Assembly (NCBI RefSeq): GCF_004352845.1
Contig: NZ_SJRX01000007.1
Location: 62,001-126,000, forward strand
Direction: 5' to 3'
Length of the DNA: 64,000 nt
DNA from: Luteimonas terricola
GTDB lineage: Bacteria; Pseudomonadota; Gammaproteobacteria; Xanthomonadales; Xanthomonadaceae
In this document: one piece after another, positions 26,143-35,973 of the stretch
How positions within the stretch are numbered: position 1 is the first letter of the stretch
Layout of the letters: the number at the start of each line of letters is the position of its first letter
The notes under the pieces: generated by a model
Databases searched by the model: none
What the model was told of the DNA's origin: nothing
The model's input: the letters and a program-made list of their open reading frames with translations, nothing else
Position numbers and translations under genes: made by a program

Positions 26143-28756
26143 CCGCGACGGCATCGAGGCCTGGAAGCTCGCCGACGCACTCTTCGACCAGTGGCTCGAC
26201 CTCGACGAAAGCGAACGCGATACCTGGCTCGCGGCCCAGGACCCGGCCCCCGGCGTGCGCGCGTACCTGCAGCGCCTGATCGACGCGCATGCCCGGCCGG
26301 GCCCCCTTCTCGACACCCCTGCTTCGGACCTGTCGGGGGTACGGCTTGGCGGCTGGACCCTGGAGTCCGAGCTGGGTCGCGGCGGCATGGCCGTCGTCTA
26401 CCGCGCCTCGCGCAGCGACGGCATCGCCCGCCAGGACGCCGCGCTCAAGGTGCTCACCCTGGGCGCCCTGGGCGCCAGCGGCCGTGAACGCTTCCACCGC
26501 GAGGCGGAAATCCTCGCGCGCCTGAACCATCCGAACATCACCCCGCTGATCGACTCCGGCACCGGCCCCGACGGCACCTGCTGGCTGGCGATGCCGCTGG
26601 TGGAGGGCCAGCGCATCGACGCCTGGTGCGACAGCCACCGGCTCGACGCGCGCGGCGTGGTCAAGCTGATGCTGCAGGTGTGCGACGCGGCGGCCTTCGC
26701 CCACCGCAGCCTGGTGATCCACCGTGATCTCAAGCCCTCGAACGTGCTGGTGGAGGCCGACGGCCACGTGCGCCTGCTCGATTTCGGCATCGGCCAGTTC
26801 ACCGACGCCAGTACCGAACGCACGCAGACGATGTGGCGCGCACTGACCCCCGGGTACGCCGCGCCCGAACAGCTGCGCGGCGACCCGCCCAGCACCGCCA
26901 TCGACATCTACGGCCTGGGCGCGCTGCTGCACCGCCTGCTGACCGGCCGCACTCCGCAGGCCGACGAGCGGACGACGACCACGCGCCCGTCGGTGCTGGT
27001 GCGACAGGCCGATGACGCCTACCACCGCCACTACATACCGCTGAAGAACGATCTCGACCGGGTGCTGCTCAAGGCACTGGCCGAGGAACCCGGGCGTCGC
27101 TACCTCTCGGCGGAGGCCCTGGCGGACGACCTGAAGCGCTGGCTCGACGGCATGCCGGTGCTGGCACAGGCGCCCACGCTCGGCTATCGCACCCGCAAGT
27201 TCATCGCGCGGCACGCGTTCGGCGTTGCGGCGGCGGCACTGCTGGCGGCCACCCTGGCCGCGGGCATCGGCGCGACGCTGTGGCAGGCGGGCGAGGCCCG
27301 GCGCGAGGCCGCGAACGCGCGCGTGCAGGCACAGCGCGCGATCCTGGTGCGCGACTTCCTGCAGCGCGTGTTCGCATCCACCGAGCCCGCGGCAGGCGGC
27401 GTGCCGGATGCGCTGGAACTGCTCGACGAGGGCGCGCGCCGCGCGCGCTCGGACCTGCTCGGGACCGACCCGCTGGCCGCCGCGGACATCCTGATGCTCA
27501 CCGGCCAGGCGCGCCAGGAACTGGGCCAGTACCCGGACGCGCAGGCGGACCTGGAGCAGGCGCGCACGCTGTTCGCCCGCGAGGCTCCGGGAGCCTACCG
27601 GGAGCACTCCGACATCGAACGGGCGCTCGGCCAGATACTGCGCGAACGCGGCGAGGTCGAGGCGGCGCAGCGCCATGCACGTACCGCGGTGGACCTCGCC
27701 GGGCAGGCCCTGGCCGCGGACGGAGACCCGAAACCGCTGCTCGACGCGAAAGTCACCCTTGGCTCAAGCCTGTTCGCCAGCGACCCGCAGGCGGCGAAGG
27801 CGGTATTCGAGGAGGTCCTTGCAGCGCTCCCCCGGCACGGCCTGCAGGACACGGAGCTGCACGTGGACGTGCTCGACGGGCTCGGCGCAACCATCAGCGT
27901 CACCGACCCCGACGATACGCAGCGACAGGTCCGGATTGCCGAGGAGCAGATCCGGCTGTCGCGGCTGCTCGACGGCCCCGAGAGCGGCTGGTATGCCAGC
28001 ACGCTCTCCGACCAGGTCCCCACCTTCGGCAGGGCCGGCGACCACGCGCGCGCGGGGCAGCTCGCCTTCGAGGCGGTGGCGATCGTGGACCGCGTATATG
28101 TCCGACCGCACTCGAAGAAGGCCGCCGCGCACTGCCAGCTGGCGGCCCACCTCCATTTGAACGGGCGCTTCAGCGAGGCCGTGGAGCATTACACCGTCGC
28201 CGGCGACATCAACCGCCAGCTCGAGCTCAGCGACCTGCACGTGCAGGCCTGTTTCATGTTCGGCGGCTACGCCCGGGCGGCAGTAGGCGACTACCGGGGC
28301 GCCCTCGACGACCTGGAGCGCAGCTGGGAGATCCTCGGCCAGCACGACTACCGGACTTCGCCCACCGGATACGCGGCCTGCGGAACCTGGGCCTCGGTCC
28401 AGCTCCGCCTCGGCGACACCGAAGGCGCGGCAGGGACGCTGGCCGGCTGTCCGCGCCGGGAGGGCGAAACGCCGCAGCTGCAGCACGCCCAGGCCGTGGC
28501 GGAGCTGCAGCTGGCCCGCGGCGAGTCCGCCGCAGCTGCGCGGCTCGCGGCGGAGATGCGCGAGTCCAGGCCCCCCGAGGCCGGGGACCGCTACTGGATG
28601 CGGCCGTGGATGCTGTCCCTGCTCCTGGCCCATCGCGAAGGACGCCAGGAGGCGTTCGCATCCCTGGTCGCCGAGCTCGGCGAGCATGCGGCGATGGAGC
28701 CGCTGTCGCACTGCCTGGCCGCACCGGACGAGACCCGCTGCCTGGCCTTCCCCTAG
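26132..28756 (+). CDS. transmembrane Ser/Thr protein kinase (PknS-like)
   Basis: An 874-residue kinase. The catalytic domain (about residues 74-340) is complete: glycine loop GRGGMAVVY (82-90), Lys106, HRDLKPSN with Asp199, DFG at 217-219, and an APEQ segment. A single transmembrane helix lies at 363-385. The C-terminal half is helical and TPR-like, presumably a sensor domain on the far side of the membrane. It overlaps the ECF sigma gene by 11 bases, and pairing with that sigma factor suggests it phosphorylates it. The signal sensed is unknown. Confidence 0.9.
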   Translation: MATDRDGIEAWKLADALFDQWLDLDESERDTWLAAQDPAPGVRAYLQRLIDAHARPGPLLDTPASDLSGVRLGGWTLESELGRGGMAVVYRASRSDGIARQDAALKVLTLGALGASGRERFHREAEILARLNHPNITPLIDSGTGPDGTCWLAMPLVEGQRIDAWCDSHRLDARGVVKLMLQVCDAAAFAHRSLVIHRDLKPSNVLVEADGHVRLLDFGIGQFTDASTERTQTMWRALTPGYAAPEQLRGDPPSTAIDIYGLGALLHRLLTGRTPQADERTTTTRPSVLVRQADDAYHRHYIPLKNDLDRVLLKALAEEPGRRYLSAEALADDLKRWLDGMPVLAQAPTLGYRTRKFIARHAFGVAAAALLAATLAAGIGATLWQAGEARREAANARVQAQRAILVRDFLQRVFASTEPAAGGVPDALELLDEGARRARSDLLGTDPLAAADILMLTGQARQELGQYPDAQADLEQARTLFAREAPGAYREHSDIERALGQILRERGEVEAAQRHARTAVDLAGQALAADGDPKPLLDAKVTLGSSLFASDPQAAKAVFEEVLAALPRHGLQDTELHVDVLDGLGATISVTDPDDTQRQVRIAEEQIRLSRLLDGPESGWYASTLSDQVPTFGRAGDHARAGQLAFEAVAIVDRVYVRPHSKKAAAHCQLAAHLHLNGRFSEAVEHYTVAGDINRQLELSDLHVQACFMFGGYARAAVGDYRGALDDLERSWEILGQHDYRTSPTGYAACGTWASVQLRLGDTEGAAGTLAGCPRREGETPQLQHAQAVAELQLARGESAAAARLAAEMRESRPPEAGDRYWMRPWMLSLLLAHREGRQEAFASLVAELGEHAAMEPLSHCLAAPDETRCLAFP

Positions 28757-28855
28757 GCCGCTCCCGCCTGCGGCCGTGGCCCGGCCCCGGCACGCCTTGG
28801 CGGTTCCCGCCTCCGGATCCCGTTAAGTGTGGACCCGGACAGCAGGAGCACGCCC

Positions 28856-30037
28856 ATGAAAACCCGCAGCAACCACCTCACCACCGCCCTGACCGCCGCC
28901 GTCGCCGGCCTGGCCTGTGCCGCAGCCTCGCCGCACGCCAAGGCGGCCAAGGCCGAACTCCACGTCGAAGTCTCCACCCACACCATGCCCGGCATGGGCG
29001 GGCTGGGCGCCCTCGGCCGGCTCACCGGCAACATGTCCGGCGGCAGCGCCACCTACGGCCAGGCCCGCCACCCCGGCATGCCGGGACGCTACCTCGACAT
29101 CGCCCTGGACAACGACGCCCGTCCCGGTGCGCCAGCGACGCAGGCGGTCCCGAAGGATCTGCGCCTTGGCAAGAGCATCGACCTCCGGGCACCGGAGCGC
29201 AGCACCAGCGCCGCGTCGGGCAGCAACGACGGCGGCGGCATCCCGGGTCTCGACGAGGACCGGTCCTACGAGATCCGCTACTACTGGGGCTGCGGCGACG
29301 CGTCGCGCACGGGACAGCCGCGCAAGGTCACCACCACCGTCCGCAACGGCAAGCCGGCGACGTCGGGCAGCGCACCCCAGCCGCGCGCGATGCCGCAGCT
29401 GGGCGTCACCGTCGATCCCGGCCTCGCCCTCTGGCCGAACCCGTCCAGCCGCAAGGCCGTGTCCGGCAAGGCCTCGCTGGTCGGTGCCCACAGCGTGACC
29501 GGCGACGGCCTGGCGCAGGCGATCGAGTTCGAGATCGACCGCGCGCAGGACTTCATGCCCGACCTCGACCTCAAAAGCGAGGGCAGCGCCTCCGAAGGCA
29601 TCACGCTGGGCTGGAACGGCGTCGACGGCGCCAGGGCCTACTTCATCCATGCGATGGGCATGGACGGCGACACCATCGTGCTGTGGAGCAGCTCGGAGGA
29701 CGGCTATGCCGGCCCGGAACTCATGGCCTACCTGCCGGGCAACACCGTTTCGCAATGGCTGGGCACGCGCACGCTGCTGTCGCCCGAAGCGCGCCGCTGC
29801 AGCATCCCGAAGGAGATCTTCGCCGCCGAACCGATGGTGCAGATGATCGCCTACGGCGGCACCCGAACGATCGAGGGCCAGGACTGGCGCGTCCACCTGC
29901 GCAACAAGTCGACCGCGATGCTGATGGGCAGCGGCATGGGTGCCGGCGCCATCTCGGGGGAGGCGGCGAAGGAAGGCGCCAGGAAGACGGGCAAGGACAC
30001 CGCGAAGGGCCTGCTGCGCGGGCTGATCGGCCGCTGA
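28856..30037 (+). CDS. secreted protein of unknown function next to the sigma/kinase pair
   Basis: A 393-residue protein with a signal peptide (basic start MKTRSNH, hydrophobic core, ASPHAKA cleavage region). The mature part has a glycine- and proline-rich stretch, a YYWGCGDASRTGQPRKV segment and a serine-rich linker. A helical glycine/alanine-rich C-terminus follows, ending in a lysine-rich KEGARKTGKDTAKG segment. I do not recognise the family. The location 99 bases after pknS suggests it may be a target of the sigma factor, which is inference. Confidence 0.8.
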   Translation: MKTRSNHLTTALTAAVAGLACAAASPHAKAAKAELHVEVSTHTMPGMGGLGALGRLTGNMSGGSATYGQARHPGMPGRYLDIALDNDARPGAPATQAVPKDLRLGKSIDLRAPERSTSAASGSNDGGGIPGLDEDRSYEIRYYWGCGDASRTGQPRKVTTTVRNGKPATSGSAPQPRAMPQLGVTVDPGLALWPNPSSRKAVSGKASLVGAHSVTGDGLAQAIEFEIDRAQDFMPDLDLKSEGSASEGITLGWNGVDGARAYFIHAMGMDGDTIVLWSSSEDGYAGPELMAYLPGNTVSQWLGTRTLLSPEARRCSIPKEIFAAEPMVQMIAYGGTRTIEGQDWRVHLRNKSTAMLMGSGMGAGAISGEAAKEGARKTGKDTAKGLLRGLIGR

Positions 30038-30073
30038 TCGCAGCCCGCGGGTCGGTCAGGCCCGCGCCGGGCG

Positions 30074-32263
30074 TCAGGGCAGCAGTGAAGGACGCGAATC
30101 GAACCATGCGCGCGAGTTGCGCAGGTGCAGCCGGTGTTCCGCGCCGTCGAGCTCCATGCCGACGCCCAGGCGGCCCCAGGCCAGGTGCAGGTCGCCGCGG
30201 CGCCGGGAGCCCTCGATCTTCATCCGCGCATCGACGGTGAAGCGGTCGTTCTCGGCGTGCGCGCCGTCGAGCACCAGCTGGCCGTCGCGCCAGGCCCAGC
30301 GCCCGCGCAGGCGCGCCTCGCCGGCGTCCACCAGGCGGCCGATCCAGGGCGGATAGTCGCCCCGGTCGGCGAACATCGCCAGCAGGAAGCCGACGTCGCG
30401 CATCCGCGCCTGGATGTCGCCGCGGGCCGACACCGGTGACTTCCAGTCCGCCTCGCCACGACCGATGTCGACGGTGGCCCACCATCCCGACCGCAGCTGG
30501 CCATCGCGCTCGCGGAAGGCCACGTTGCGCAGGCGCACGCGGCTGCCGTCGAGGCTGAGCCGGCCGTCGCGCAGGTTGCCGCCGCGCAGGCGTCCGTCGA
30601 TAGCGACGTCGCCCGCGAGCTCGAGGCCCGCGACCTCGATGCGCGCCCGGCGCGCGTCCACGCGCAGCGAGCCGGTGCCGATGTCGCCCGCGGCGTCGAG
30701 CCGCAGGTCGGCGCCCAGGGTGCCGCTGCCGCCACCGAAGCGGAGGCCGTCGCTGGGCAGCCATGCGTTGAGGGCGGCGATGTCGGGCACGCGCGCGTCC
30801 TTGAACACGAGATGCGCGGCCAGGGTCTCGCGCATGCGCTCCAGCTGGCCATCCGACACCAGCCGCACCCGCAGGTCGCGGCCGCTCACCAGCGGCTGTG
30901 CCGGTTGCTCGTGCCGCGCCGCGCTGAATTCCTCCATCACCAGTTCGACGCGCGACTGCAGCCCGCCTTCGCCCTCGCGGGCGAGCACGGCGTCGGCGTG
31001 CGCCACGCCTTCGAAGCGGGTGTCCAGGACGTCGGCGCGCGCCTGCACATCGCGCACCCGCAGCGTGCTGCCCTCGCGCAGGCGGCCGCCGCCGATCTGC
31101 AGGTCGGCCTCGATCCCGCCGCTGCCCTCCAGCGCCAGCCAGTCGCTGTCCATGAACAGCGCCAGCACGCCGCCGATCGAGGGCATGTGCCAGCGGCCGC
31201 GCACGTGGCCCTCGCTGCCGACCAGCCGCGTGCGCCAGTCACCCAGCGGCAGCGCGTTGCCAGGCAGGCGCAACTCGACATCCAGGCTCGGCTGCGCGGG
31301 ATCGCGGTCGGGCAGCTGCGCCTGCAGGTGCAGGTCCTCGTCCACCTCGACCCGGAGCGCCAGGGCGTTGTCGCTCGCCGCGCCGTCCGCGTCGCGCGCG
31401 CGCAGCGGCAGCTGCAGCCGCAGCGTCCCGCCCGGTTCCAGGGCGCCGTTGCGCAGGGACAGCCGCGCATCCAGTTCGCCGCCTTCCGCACCGGGTGCCA
31501 GGTGGAAGGCGTAGCGGCCGGCATCGTCGAGCTCGGCGCGCAGGCCCAGCGGCCGGCCCTGGAGCGCCAGCGAGGCCTGCAGGGCCTGCAACCGCGCCTG
31601 GCCGGACTGCCCCGACGGCAGCGCAGGCATCGAGAACGCTGCCTCCACCGCGCCGTCGTGCATCCACTGCACCTCGCCGTCGCCCATCGAGAGTCCGGAG
31701 AAGCTGGCCGTGGACGGGAACAGCTCCGCCGGCCCGCCGCGGAACTGCTTGCTGAAGCCGACCTCAGCCCGGCCGCTGCCGGCGACGTGCACGCCGAACA
31801 CCCGGCCACCTTCGATGCTGTCGCTGGCGATGCGGTCGAAGCGCAGGGTCCAGCCGCCCGGACGGTGCGCGGGCGACGGGATGTCACCGTCGGCGCGCTC
31901 CACCGAACCGGTCACCACCTCCGCCTCCAGCCATGGGATGCGGATCTCGCGGGCCAGCAGCGGCAGCAGCGCGATCCGTCCGCGGGCGTGCGCGGCCTGC
32001 GCCGTCCACGCCGTGCGCCGCGCGTGGCCCTGCATGCGCACCCCGCGAAGGGCCACGCGCCCGGGCAGCAGGGTGTGGCCGCCGTCCCAGGCGATCTGGA
32101 ACTTCTCCGGCTTGCGCTTGAGCAGCGACTGCGCCGCATCGACGTTGAGGAAGGCGTTGCCCACGGCGAGGTACGCCAGCCAGCTGCCCAGCAGGATCCA
32201 GCCCGCGCGCCGGAGCCAGCGGCGGACGGAGGAGGAGGAAGGCGGATTCATGGCGCGCAGCAT
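30074..32263 (-). CDS. large AsmA-like membrane-anchored protein
   Basis: A 729-residue protein with one N-terminal membrane anchor (about residues 16-40: RAGWILLGSWLAYLAVGNAFL). A long periplasmic part follows of alternating short beta-strand repeats rich in patterns such as RLRLDAAGDIGTG and DGRLRGGNLRDGRLSLDG. This layout resembles AsmA/TamB/YhdP-type proteins proposed to carry phospholipids to the outer membrane, but the match is structural rather than motif-based. The ATG at 32251 is a possible alternative start. It converges with the gene for the secreted unknown protein. Confidence 0.75.
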   Translation of the reverse strand: MLRAMNPPSSSSVRRWLRRAGWILLGSWLAYLAVGNAFLNVDAAQSLLKRKPEKFQIAWDGGHTLLPGRVALRGVRMQGHARRTAWTAQAAHARGRIALLPLLAREIRIPWLEAEVVTGSVERADGDIPSPAHRPGGWTLRFDRIASDSIEGGRVFGVHVAGSGRAEVGFSKQFRGGPAELFPSTASFSGLSMGDGEVQWMHDGAVEAAFSMPALPSGQSGQARLQALQASLALQGRPLGLRAELDDAGRYAFHLAPGAEGGELDARLSLRNGALEPGGTLRLQLPLRARDADGAASDNALALRVEVDEDLHLQAQLPDRDPAQPSLDVELRLPGNALPLGDWRTRLVGSEGHVRGRWHMPSIGGVLALFMDSDWLALEGSGGIEADLQIGGGRLREGSTLRVRDVQARADVLDTRFEGVAHADAVLAREGEGGLQSRVELVMEEFSAARHEQPAQPLVSGRDLRVRLVSDGQLERMRETLAAHLVFKDARVPDIAALNAWLPSDGLRFGGGSGTLGADLRLDAAGDIGTGSLRVDARRARIEVAGLELAGDVAIDGRLRGGNLRDGRLSLDGSRVRLRNVAFRERDGQLRSGWWATVDIGRGEADWKSPVSARGDIQARMRDVGFLLAMFADRGDYPPWIGRLVDAGEARLRGRWAWRDGQLVLDGAHAENDRFTVDARMKIEGSRRRGDLHLAWGRLGVGMELDGAEHRLHLRNSRAWFDSRPSLLP

Positions 32264-32376
32264 GCCTGAGCCGAGCTTCTGATTTCATCCGCCGGCCGCA
32301 ATCGGAGGAGGTCTCCTCGACCTGTGCCTACCGTCGCCGCCGCCAGAATGAGGCAGGAGCTGTGCACATCAGCGCT

Positions 32377-35300
32377 TCAAGACTGATCGTAAGTCAGCGC
32401 GAAGACCGTCTCAGTCAACCAATGGCGGAACGATTCATTGTCCTGGAACTGCTTGAACAGCTGCGCGTCATCCGCGAACAGCGCCGTCAGCACCCGCCTG
32501 AGCGCCTTGTCGTGCTCGATCCGCGCGTTCTGGCGGTCCGAATTCTCCCTTGCGTTCCGGTAGGCCTGGTCGGCCGAGACGCGATTCGGGATCTCGCCGG
32601 TGATCCGCTGTTCCATGCGCTGTGGATCGGCGAACAGGCCGCCGAACTGCTCATTGAACGCCTTGACGATGTTGGACAGCCGATCCAGTTCCGGCTCGGG
32701 CTTGCGGCCACCACCGGAAGTCGGCACCGGCTCGATCTCGGCGTCGGCATCGGCCAAGGCGATCGCCAGCGTGGCCTGCTTCTCGGCCCGATAGCTGTCC
32801 ATGTCGATGGCATCGAGGATGCCCCTGGACAGGTCCTCCTCCACCGGCGCCGGCAGCTTGGCGATCAGGAAGTTGAGGAAGATCGACAGCTTCTCCCAGG
32901 CCTGCACGCCATAGGGAAGGATGCTGGCGAGGAAGTCATAGGTGCGGGTGAACGCCTTGGCCTTGCCCTTGAAGGCAACCTGCCCGTCCTCGTCCAGGTC
33001 CTGCAGGTACACCGCCACGCAGGCGTCCAGGATCGGATCGAGCCTGTCGCGATCGGCGCCATCCAGGTACAGCTGCACCAGCGCGTCGACCTGCTCCGGC
33101 GCATAGACCTGGAACCCGTCCAGCTCGTGCTTGAGCGTGTGCAGCTTGTCGGCATCGGTCTCGCGGCTGAGGATCGTGGTGCGGTAGTAGTCGGCGAAGG
33201 CCTGCTCGATGGTGTCGACGTCGTTGTGGAAGTCGAGCACGAACACATCGCGCTTCTTCGGGTGCGCCCGGTTCAACCGCGACAGCGTCTGCACCGCCTT
33301 GACCCCCGACAGCGCCTTGTCCACGTACATCGTGTGCAGCAACGGCTCGTCGTAGCCGGTCTGGAACTTGTCGGCGCAGATCAGGAACCGGTACGGATCG
33401 GCCTGGATGCGTTCGGCGATCTCCCCGGCGGGAAAGCCGTTCAAGCTGGCCTCGGTGACGTTCTCGCCCCTGTACTCGGGTTCGCCCGAGAAGGCGACGA
33501 TGGCCTGATAAGGACTTCGGGTCTCCACCAAGTAGTCACGGAAGGCGAAGAAGTACCGAATTGCACGTTCGATACTGCCGGTCACCACCATCGCCCGCGC
33601 CTGGCCGCCGATCTTGCGCTGCCCGATCACCTGCTCATGGAAGTGGTCGACCATGATCTCGGCCTTGTCGCGGATCGCCTTGCCGTGGCCTTCCACGTAG
33701 ATGCGCAGCTTCTTGCGCGCCTTCTTGACGTCGAACTCGGGGTCGCCTTCGATGGTCTTGGCCAGCCGGTAATAGCTGGCTACCGGCGTGTAATGCTTGA
33801 GCACATCGAGGATGAAGCCTTCCTCGATCGCCTGCTTCATCGTGTAGGTATGGAACGGGCGGTATTTGGTCTCTCCGCCCTCCTGGTGCGGCGTGCCGAA
33901 CATTTCCAGGGTCTTGTTCTTCGGCGTGGCGGTGAAGGCGAAATAGCTCGCGTTGCCCAGCATCCTGCGCGAGGCGATGATCGCGTTGATGCGGTCCTCC
34001 AGGTCCTCGGCATCGGCGTAGTCACCGCGGTCCTCGGCCAGCGCCATGTTGAGCTTGCTGGCGGTGCGTCCGCCCTGGCTGGAATGCGCCTCGTCGATGA
34101 TGATGGCGAAGCGGCCGCTGCGGTGCTCGTCGCCGATGCGGTCGAGCACGAACGGGAAGGTCTGCACCGTGGAGATGACGATCTTCTTGCCGTCGCGCAG
34201 GAACTTCGCCAGCTGCTCGGTCTTGGAACTGCCCCCGCCTTCCGTTACCGCGCCGACCAGCGTCGACACCTGGGCGAAGCCGCGGATGGTCTCGCGGATC
34301 TGGCGGTCGAGGATGCGGCGGTCGGTGATGACGATGATCGAATCGAACACGTCGCGCCCGTCCTTGCGCAATCCGATCAGCTGGTGGGCCAGCCAGGCGA
34401 TGGAGTTGGACTTTCCGCTGCCGGCCGAGTGCTGGATCAGGTAGCGCTTGCCGGCGCCGGACCAGGCGGCATCGGCCAGCAGCTTGCGCACCACGTCGAG
34501 CTGGTGGAAACGCGGGAAGATCTGCACCCGCTTCTTCCTGCCGGTCTTCTCGTTCTTCTCCTCGACGATCTGGGCGTAGTTCTCCAGGATGTCGGTCAGC
34601 CCGCCCGGGGTGAGGATGCGCCGCCACAGGTAGTCGGTCTTGATACCGTAGGGATTGGGCGGGTTGCCCGCGCCCTGGTTCCAGCCCTGGTTGAACGGCA
34701 GGAACCAGGACTCCCTGGCCGTGCCCTTGTCGCCCTTCAACGCGGTGCACATGCGCACCTCGTGGTCGTCCAGGGCGAAATGCACGACGCAGCGGCCGAA
34801 CTGGAACAGGGTTTCGCGCGGGTCGCGGTCGCGCTTGTACTGCTCCTCGGCGTCCTCCGCGGTCTGCTTGGTCAGGCTGTTCTTCAGCTCGAAGGTCGCC
34901 ACCGGCAGGCCGTTGATGAACAGCGCCAGGTCCAGCGAACGCCGCGACTGTTCGCGGCTGTAGTGCAGTTGCCGGGTGATGCTGAAGCGGTTGGCCGCAT
35001 GGCGGTCCACGGCCTTGACGTTCTCCGGTGATGGCGTGCCGTAGAACAGGTCGATGTGGTGCTTGCCGTGGCCGATGCCCTTGCGCAGCACGTCGATGGT
35101 GCCGCGGCGGGTGATCTCGCCCTGCAGTTGGGCGAGGAACTTGCGCCGTGCCGGTCCGTCGCCGCGCAGATCCAGCGCGGCGGCCACGTCTTCCTGGGTC
35201 TGCTCCAGGAAGGTGGCGAGCTGCTCCAGGTCGACCGCGTACTCGCGTTCGTAATCGGCGTTGCGGCCGGCGATCCAGTCGAAGGCGGTCATCGCGCCGA

Positions 35301-35973
35301 CGATCAGCGATTCCAGCCCTTCCTCCTTGATGTTGGTGACCGGCGGCGTGTCCGCCGGCGTGGGCCGCGCGGTCTCGATCCGCTTGATGCCGCCATCCAG
35401 GCCGAAGGCGGGCGCGACGCCCTCGAGCTCGATGCCGACCGGCAGCGCGAACTCGTCCAAGAACGACGCCAGCCGCGGGTCCTGTGCCTGGAAGGCGAGG
35501 ATCAGGCGTTCGGCGGCGTCGACCGGCAATTCGATGCGGACCAGCGAACTGTTGCTGGGCGCAACCGCAACCAACCTGACATCGGCAATCGTCACCCCCG
35601 CGTAGGCGGCAATCATCTGCACCAGCTGCATCTGCTGGAACTCGCCCATGTCGACGGCATCGCGCGCCAGGATCAGATCGACCATCGCCTTCTGCGCGGC
35701 GCTCATCGGCTGGGCAACGTTGGTGCGCAGCGCCCACGGCTGGGTCTTGTAGGTTTCGAAGTCCTTGCTGGCCCAGTCCTGCGCATCGGCCATGGTGTGG
35801 CAGGTGGCGCACAGGGCGATCAGGTTGTCGGCGCCGTGATCCTTCGACTTGCGCCACGGGATGATGTGGGCGATCTCGAGCGACAGACCGAAGCCGCAGA
35901 CTGCGCAGCGGTGACAAGACTCATGGAGGACCTGCCGTTTGACGGCTGCGGGGATGTCCGGTCGGCTGCTCAT
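32377..35973 (-). CDS. hsdR: type I restriction enzyme R subunit with N-terminal HNH domain
   Basis: ATP-driven DNA translocase and nuclease of the type I system, 1198 residues. Unusually, residues 15-65 form an HNH nuclease: zinc cysteines C23, C26, C55 and C58, AHIIP with His36, Asn50 and His59. Residues 90-185 are a small alpha/beta region of unknown type. A normal HsdR follows: nuclease Asp348 and Glu362-x-Lys364 in VATFELKN, Walker A at 516-522 (AGSGKS), DEAH at 627-630, and SF2 helicase motifs such as CADKFQTGYDEP. The start overlaps the hsdS stop (TGATG), so it is coupled. Both nuclease sites look intact. Confidence 0.93.
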   Translation of the reverse strand: MSSRPDIPAAVKRQVLHESCHRCAVCGFGLSLEIAHIIPWRKSKDHGADNLIALCATCHTMADAQDWASKDFETYKTQPWALRTNVAQPMSAAQKAMVDLILARDAVDMGEFQQMQLVQMIAAYAGVTIADVRLVAVAPSNSSLVRIELPVDAAERLILAFQAQDPRLASFLDEFALPVGIELEGVAPAFGLDGGIKRIETARPTPADTPPVTNIKEEGLESLIVGAMTAFDWIAGRNADYEREYAVDLEQLATFLEQTQEDVAAALDLRGDGPARRKFLAQLQGEITRRGTIDVLRKGIGHGKHHIDLFYGTPSPENVKAVDRHAANRFSITRQLHYSREQSRRSLDLALFINGLPVATFELKNSLTKQTAEDAEEQYKRDRDPRETLFQFGRCVVHFALDDHEVRMCTALKGDKGTARESWFLPFNQGWNQGAGNPPNPYGIKTDYLWRRILTPGGLTDILENYAQIVEEKNEKTGRKKRVQIFPRFHQLDVVRKLLADAAWSGAGKRYLIQHSAGSGKSNSIAWLAHQLIGLRKDGRDVFDSIIVITDRRILDRQIRETIRGFAQVSTLVGAVTEGGGSSKTEQLAKFLRDGKKIVISTVQTFPFVLDRIGDEHRSGRFAIIIDEAHSSQGGRTASKLNMALAEDRGDYADAEDLEDRINAIIASRRMLGNASYFAFTATPKNKTLEMFGTPHQEGGETKYRPFHTYTMKQAIEEGFILDVLKHYTPVASYYRLAKTIEGDPEFDVKKARKKLRIYVEGHGKAIRDKAEIMVDHFHEQVIGQRKIGGQARAMVVTGSIERAIRYFFAFRDYLVETRSPYQAIVAFSGEPEYRGENVTEASLNGFPAGEIAERIQADPYRFLICADKFQTGYDEPLLHTMYVDKALSGVKAVQTLSRLNRAHPKKRDVFVLDFHNDVDTIEQAFADYYRTTILSRETDADKLHTLKHELDGFQVYAPEQVDALVQLYLDGADRDRLDPILDACVAVYLQDLDEDGQVAFKGKAKAFTRTYDFLASILPYGVQAWEKLSIFLNFLIAKLPAPVEEDLSRGILDAIDMDSYRAEKQATLAIALADADAEIEPVPTSGGGRKPEPELDRLSNIVKAFNEQFGGLFADPQRMEQRITGEIPNRVSADQAYRNARENSDRQNARIEHDKALRRVLTALFADDAQLFKQFQDNESFRHWLTETVFALTYDQS

